Positions 6,173 to 9,117 of a stretch of 9,117 nt of DNA are shown here, in pieces (the first letter of the stretch is position 1; the number at the start of each line of letters is the position of its first letter). The stretch comes from Flavobacteriales bacterium UBA2426 (GTDB taxonomy: Bacteria > Bacteroidota > Bacteroidia > Flavobacteriales_F > PHOS-HE28). The DNA is taken from positions 1-9,117 of the forward strand of contig DDRC01000045.1 in assembly GCA_002342985.1 (NCBI GenBank). Reading direction: 5' to 3'. Under the pieces are notes generated by a model. The model saw only the letters and a program-made list of their open reading frames with translations, did no database searches and was not told where the DNA came from. Made by a program: the position numbers and the translations under genes.

Positions 6173-6502
6173 ATGGGCGTCACCAAGACCGACCTCTTCA
6201 CCGCGCCGCAGAACCAGCTGGCCACCTGGGCCAAGGTGCTGGGACACCCCGCGCGCATCGCCATCCTCCAGTACCTCTTGAAACAGAACGCCTGCGTGTG
6301 CGGCAGCCTGGTGGAGGAGCTGGGACTGGCGCAGGCCACCATCAGCCAGCACCTGCGGGAGCTGAAGGATGCCGGCCTGATCACGGGCACCGTGGAAGGC
6401 ACCAGCGTGTGCTACTGCATCGAACCCAAGGCCTGGGCCAAGGCGGAGGCCGCCTTCGCCAAGCTCTTCGCCGCCTACAAACCCATCGATACCTGCTGCT
6501 AG
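6173..6502 (+). CDS. arsR: ArsR/SmtB family arsenite-responsive repressor
   Basis: This 109-residue winged-helix protein is the first gene of the ars operon and presumably its autorepressor, released from DNA by As(III). The helix-turn-helix spans about residues 44-70, with recognition segment ATISQHLRELKDAGLI (55-70), followed by the beta-wing TGTVEGTSVCYCIEP. C41 and C43 in NACVCGSLV correspond to the CVC metal-sensing motif of ArsR from E. coli plasmid R773, at the start of the DNA-binding helix unit. Extra cysteines are present: C80 and C82 in the wing and a vicinal pair C108-C109 at the very end. The N-terminus MGVTKTDLFTAPQNQLATWAKVLGHPARI is complete for the family, so ATG 6173 is secure. 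It is followed after 79 bases by arsM; that gap carries the twin palindromes. Two inverted repeats just upstream are its likely operators. Confidence 0.95.
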   Translation: MGVTKTDLFTAPQNQLATWAKVLGHPARIAILQYLLKQNACVCGSLVEELGLAQATISQHLRELKDAGLITGTVEGTSVCYCIEPKAWAKAEAAFAKLFAAYKPIDTCC

Positions 6503-6512
6503 AACAAGCAAT

Positions 6513-6532
6513 GGGCGGATCATGATCCGCCC
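6513..6532. repeat. Perfect 20-bp palindrome, copy 1 (arsR-arsM gap)
   Basis: GGGCGGATCATGATCCGCCC equals its own reverse complement. It lies 10 bases after the arsR stop. It shares the frame GGGCG..TCATGA..CGCCCCAAC with the second copy 33 bases downstream. In RNA it can fold into a stable GC-rich hairpin within the polycistronic message. Confidence 0.9.
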
Positions 6533-6545
6533 CAACGACGCGTAC

Positions 6546-6565
6546 GGGCGCGTCATGACGCGCCC
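6546..6565. repeat. Perfect 20-bp palindrome, copy 2 (arsR-arsM gap)
   Basis: GGGCGCGTCATGACGCGCCC is again perfectly self-complementary. It differs from copy 1 at two positions of the left arm (GA to CG), with the matching changes in the right arm (TC to CG). It ends 16 bases before the arsM ATG. GACGCG at 6537-6542 in the linker can alternatively pair with CGCGTC at 6549-6554, so two exclusive RNA hairpins are possible. Confidence 0.9.
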
Positions 6566-6581
6566 CAACAAGCAACAACCA

Positions 6582-7502
6582 ATGAATACCCCCCAAGAGA
6601 CCAAGGACCTCGTCCGCGCCAAGTACGCCGAAATCGCCCGCCAGGACAAGGCCACCAACGCCAGCAGCTGCTGCGGCGCCGGCGGCTGCAGCACCGAGGT
6701 GGCCACCATCATGAGCGACGACTACACGCAGCTCGCGGGCTACAACCCCGACGCCGACCTCTCCCTCGGCTGCGGCCTGCCCACCGAGTTCGCGCAGATC
6801 ACCCCCGGCGACACCGTGCTCGACCTGGGCAGCGGTGCCGGCAACGACTGCTTCGTGGCCCGCGCGGCCACCGGTCCGGACGGACGCGTGATCGGTGTGG
6901 ACTTCACCCCCGAGATGATCGCCAAGGCCAGGGACAACGCCCGCAAGCTGGACTACCAGAACGTGGAGTTCCGGCAGGGCGACATCGAGGCGCTGCCCCT
7001 TTCCGCCTGCATGGTGGACGTGGTGGTGAGCAACTGCGTGCTGAACCTGGTGCCCGACAAGCGCAAGGCCTTCAGCGAGGTGCTGCGCGTGCTGAAGCCC
7101 GGCGGGCACTTCAGCATCAGCGATGTGGTGCTGGTGGGCGAACTGCCCCCTGCGATCCAAGGCGCAGCCGAGATGTACGCGGGTTGCGTGAGCGGCGCGC
7201 TGCAGGAGAGCGAATACCTCGGCATCATCCGCGAGCTCGGCTTTGAAGCCATCACGGTGCAGAAGCGCAAGCCCATCGTGGTGCCGGACGACATCCTGAG
7301 CAACTACCTGAACGCCGAAGAGCTCGCCGCCTTCAAGGCCAGCGGAACTGGCATCTTCAGCATCACCGTGTTTGCCCGCAAGAGCAGCGTGGACTGCTGC
7401 GCGCCCAAAGCGGAAAAGCAGGCCCTGAAGGCCCCCACCCCCGCCAACCCCGAAGGCATCCATGCCCTGCCGGGCTGCGACCTGGGCGCGGGCTGCTGCT
7501 GA
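6582..7502 (+). CDS. arsM: Arsenite S-adenosylmethionine methyltransferase
   Basis: ArsM transfers methyl groups from SAM to As(III), giving methylated arsenicals that may be volatile. The 306-residue cytoplasmic protein has SAM motif I VLDLGSGAGND (79-89), the acidic VIGVDFTPEMI (103-113) and the usual ArsM cysteines: one N-terminal (C36 or the C30-C31 pair in SSCCGAGGCS), C64 in LGCGLP, C152 in SNCVLNL and C202 in GCVSGA. The last two bind As(III) in studied ArsM proteins. LKPGGHFSISDVV (171-183) is the post-motif strand region. After about residue 267 there is an added tail of some 40 residues, Pro/Ala/Lys-rich, with C272-C273, C299 and C305-C306. I start at ATG 6582 because MNTPQETKDLVRAKYAEIA is the family N-terminus; an in-frame ATG at 6522 would only translate the palindromes. 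It is the second gene of the ars operon. Confidence 0.95.
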   Translation: MNTPQETKDLVRAKYAEIARQDKATNASSCCGAGGCSTEVATIMSDDYTQLAGYNPDADLSLGCGLPTEFAQITPGDTVLDLGSGAGNDCFVARAATGPDGRVIGVDFTPEMIAKARDNARKLDYQNVEFRQGDIEALPLSACMVDVVVSNCVLNLVPDKRKAFSEVLRVLKPGGHFSISDVVLVGELPPAIQGAAEMYAGCVSGALQESEYLGIIRELGFEAITVQKRKPIVVPDDILSNYLNAEELAAFKASGTGIFSITVFARKSSVDCCAPKAEKQALKAPTPANPEGIHALPGCDLGAGCC

Positions 7503-7520
7503 GCGTACCATCCGGCCACC

Positions 7521-8194
7521 ATGCTGCTTCCCACCCTGCTCCTGTCGCTGCTCTTGCCTGACGCACCCATGGACCGCACCCTGCACCCCGACCTGCAACG
7601 CTATGTGGACGACCGTGTGGTGCCCGCCATGGCCGCCATCCCTGCCGAGCGCAAGGAAAGCCTCGACCTCATCGCGGCCTTCGTGAAGGAGCGCAAGGCC
7701 GCCGGTGTCACCGCCGACCTCACCTTCATCTGCACGCACAACAGCCGGCGCAGTCACCTGAGCCAATTGTGGGCGGCCACCGCGGCTTGGAGCTTCGGTC
7801 AAGATCATGTGCGCACCTACAGCGGCGGCACGGAGGCCACGGCCTTCAACCCGCGTGCGGTGGCGGCGGTGGAGCGCGCTGGATTCCAGGTGGTGAAGCC
7901 CGAAGGGAAGAATCCGGTGTACGAGGTGTCGTTCGCGAATGAACATGCCGCGGAGCGCTGCTGGAGCAAGGTGTACAACGACCCCGCCAATCCGCAGAAA
8001 GAGTTCTGCGCGGTGATGACCTGCTCGGAGGCGGACAAGAATTGCCCGATCGTGTTCGGCGCCATGGACCGCATCAGCCTGCCCTACAACGACCCGAAGG
8101 AGGCTGATGGCACGCCCGAGGAGGCCACGCGCTACGACGAGCGCTGCCTGCAGATCGCGGCGGAGCTGTGGTACGCGATGCAGCAGGCCAGCCG

Positions 8195-8198
<4 letters not shown>
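7521..8198 (+). CDS. arsC: Arsenate reductase, low-molecular-weight phosphatase type (thioredoxin-coupled)
   Basis: This protein reduces As(V) to As(III) for export by ACR3. It has a low-molecular-weight tyrosine phosphatase fold: the P-loop CTHNSRRS (residues 71-78) fits CX5R(S/T), and the general-acid loop is YNDPKE, with D191-P192. C168 and C175 in TCSEADKNCP match the C82/C89 redox pair of Staphylococcus aureus ArsC (LCSDADNNCP), so the C71-C168-C175 triad of a thioredoxin-coupled reductase is complete. At 225 residues it is longer than the ~130-residue staphylococcal enzyme because of about 60 extra N-terminal residues and an insert around 125-165, as I recall for Bacteroidota homologues. 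Two starts are possible: ATG 7521 adds a hydrophobic MLLPTLLLSLLLPDAP lead, and ATG 7569 (MDRTLHPDLQRY) removes it. The second fits a cytoplasmic enzyme better. Its TGA overlaps the ACR3 start as ATGA. Confidence 0.9.

Positions 8199-9117
<919 letters not shown>

Larger units (their letters stand above)
6503..6575. mobile_element. Possible small palindromic insertion with 9-bp flanking direct repeats
   Basis: AACAAGCAA occurs at 6503-6511 and again at 6567-6575, exactly flanking a 55-base block (6512-6566) that holds two 20-bp perfect palindromes. This has the form of a target-site duplication around a miniature, non-coding palindromic element. Removing the block and one repeat would leave a 15-base arsR-arsM gap, normal for a tight operon. 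The caveat is that the flanks are A/C-rich leader-like sequence, in which short direct repeats can arise by chance. Confidence 0.45.

Noticed and set aside
6522..6581. In-frame N-terminal extension of ArsM with a repeated MIRPN/MTRPN motif
   Set aside because: The two motifs come from the twin DNA palindromes being 33 bases (11 codons) apart. The ATG at 6582 begins the normal ArsM N-terminus.
6381..7946. A 521-codon minus-strand open frame opposite arsR, arsM and arsC
   Set aside because: The opposite strand encodes three clear ars proteins. This frame gives Gly/Ala/His/Val-rich sequence with no recognisable domain.

Overview
The window looks like chromosome of a GC-rich member of the Bacteroidota, probably Flavobacteriales-like. 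Four things point there: an RsmG with the wording typical of Bacteroidota (NLISRKDF near the N-terminus, EEEFFATKKVVEV at the end); a Tgt that lacks the usual zinc cysteines, as I recall Bacteroidota Tgt does; an exported protein ending in what resembles a type IX secretion (T9SS) sorting domain; and promoter-like boxes close to the Bacteroidota -7 consensus TAnnTTTG. The lineage call is from recognition, not from a search.

Layout. Positions 1-468 (+) hold the 3' end of an ABC exporter ATPase gene. It converges, with only a 12 to 15 base gap, on a minus-strand cluster running from 3611 down to 481: membrane GT2 glycosyltransferase, ECF-type sigma factor (10-base overlap), rsmG, and a small exported protein of unknown function. 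A 148-base divergent region (3612-3759) separates this cluster from plus-strand tgt and an LptF/LptG-family permease, which are separated by a strong imperfect hairpin. From about 6110 to the right edge lies an arsenic resistance operon: arsR, arsM (arsenite methyltransferase), an arsC-like thioredoxin-type arsenate reductase, and an ACR3 arsenite efflux permease cut by the window edge.

How the genes work together. The left two thirds is mostly core function: 16S rRNA methylation, queuosine tRNA modification, LPS export, envelope glycosylation and an extracytoplasmic-function sigma factor. The ars operon gives a complete detoxification route. ArsR senses As(III). The reductase converts arsenate to arsenite. 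ACR3 pumps arsenite out, and ArsM methylates it. Its control region is legible: two inverted repeats sit over a candidate -33/-7 promoter, so repressor binding would block the polymerase directly.

The least explained element is in the arsR-arsM gap. Two perfect 20-bp palindromes stand 33 bp apart. They differ at two symmetric positions but both stay perfectly palindromic, and a 9-bp direct repeat flanks the pair, which looks like a small inserted mobile palindromic element. No gene-free stretch exceeds 300 bases. I see no tRNA, rRNA, CRISPR array, transposase gene or classical U-tract terminator.
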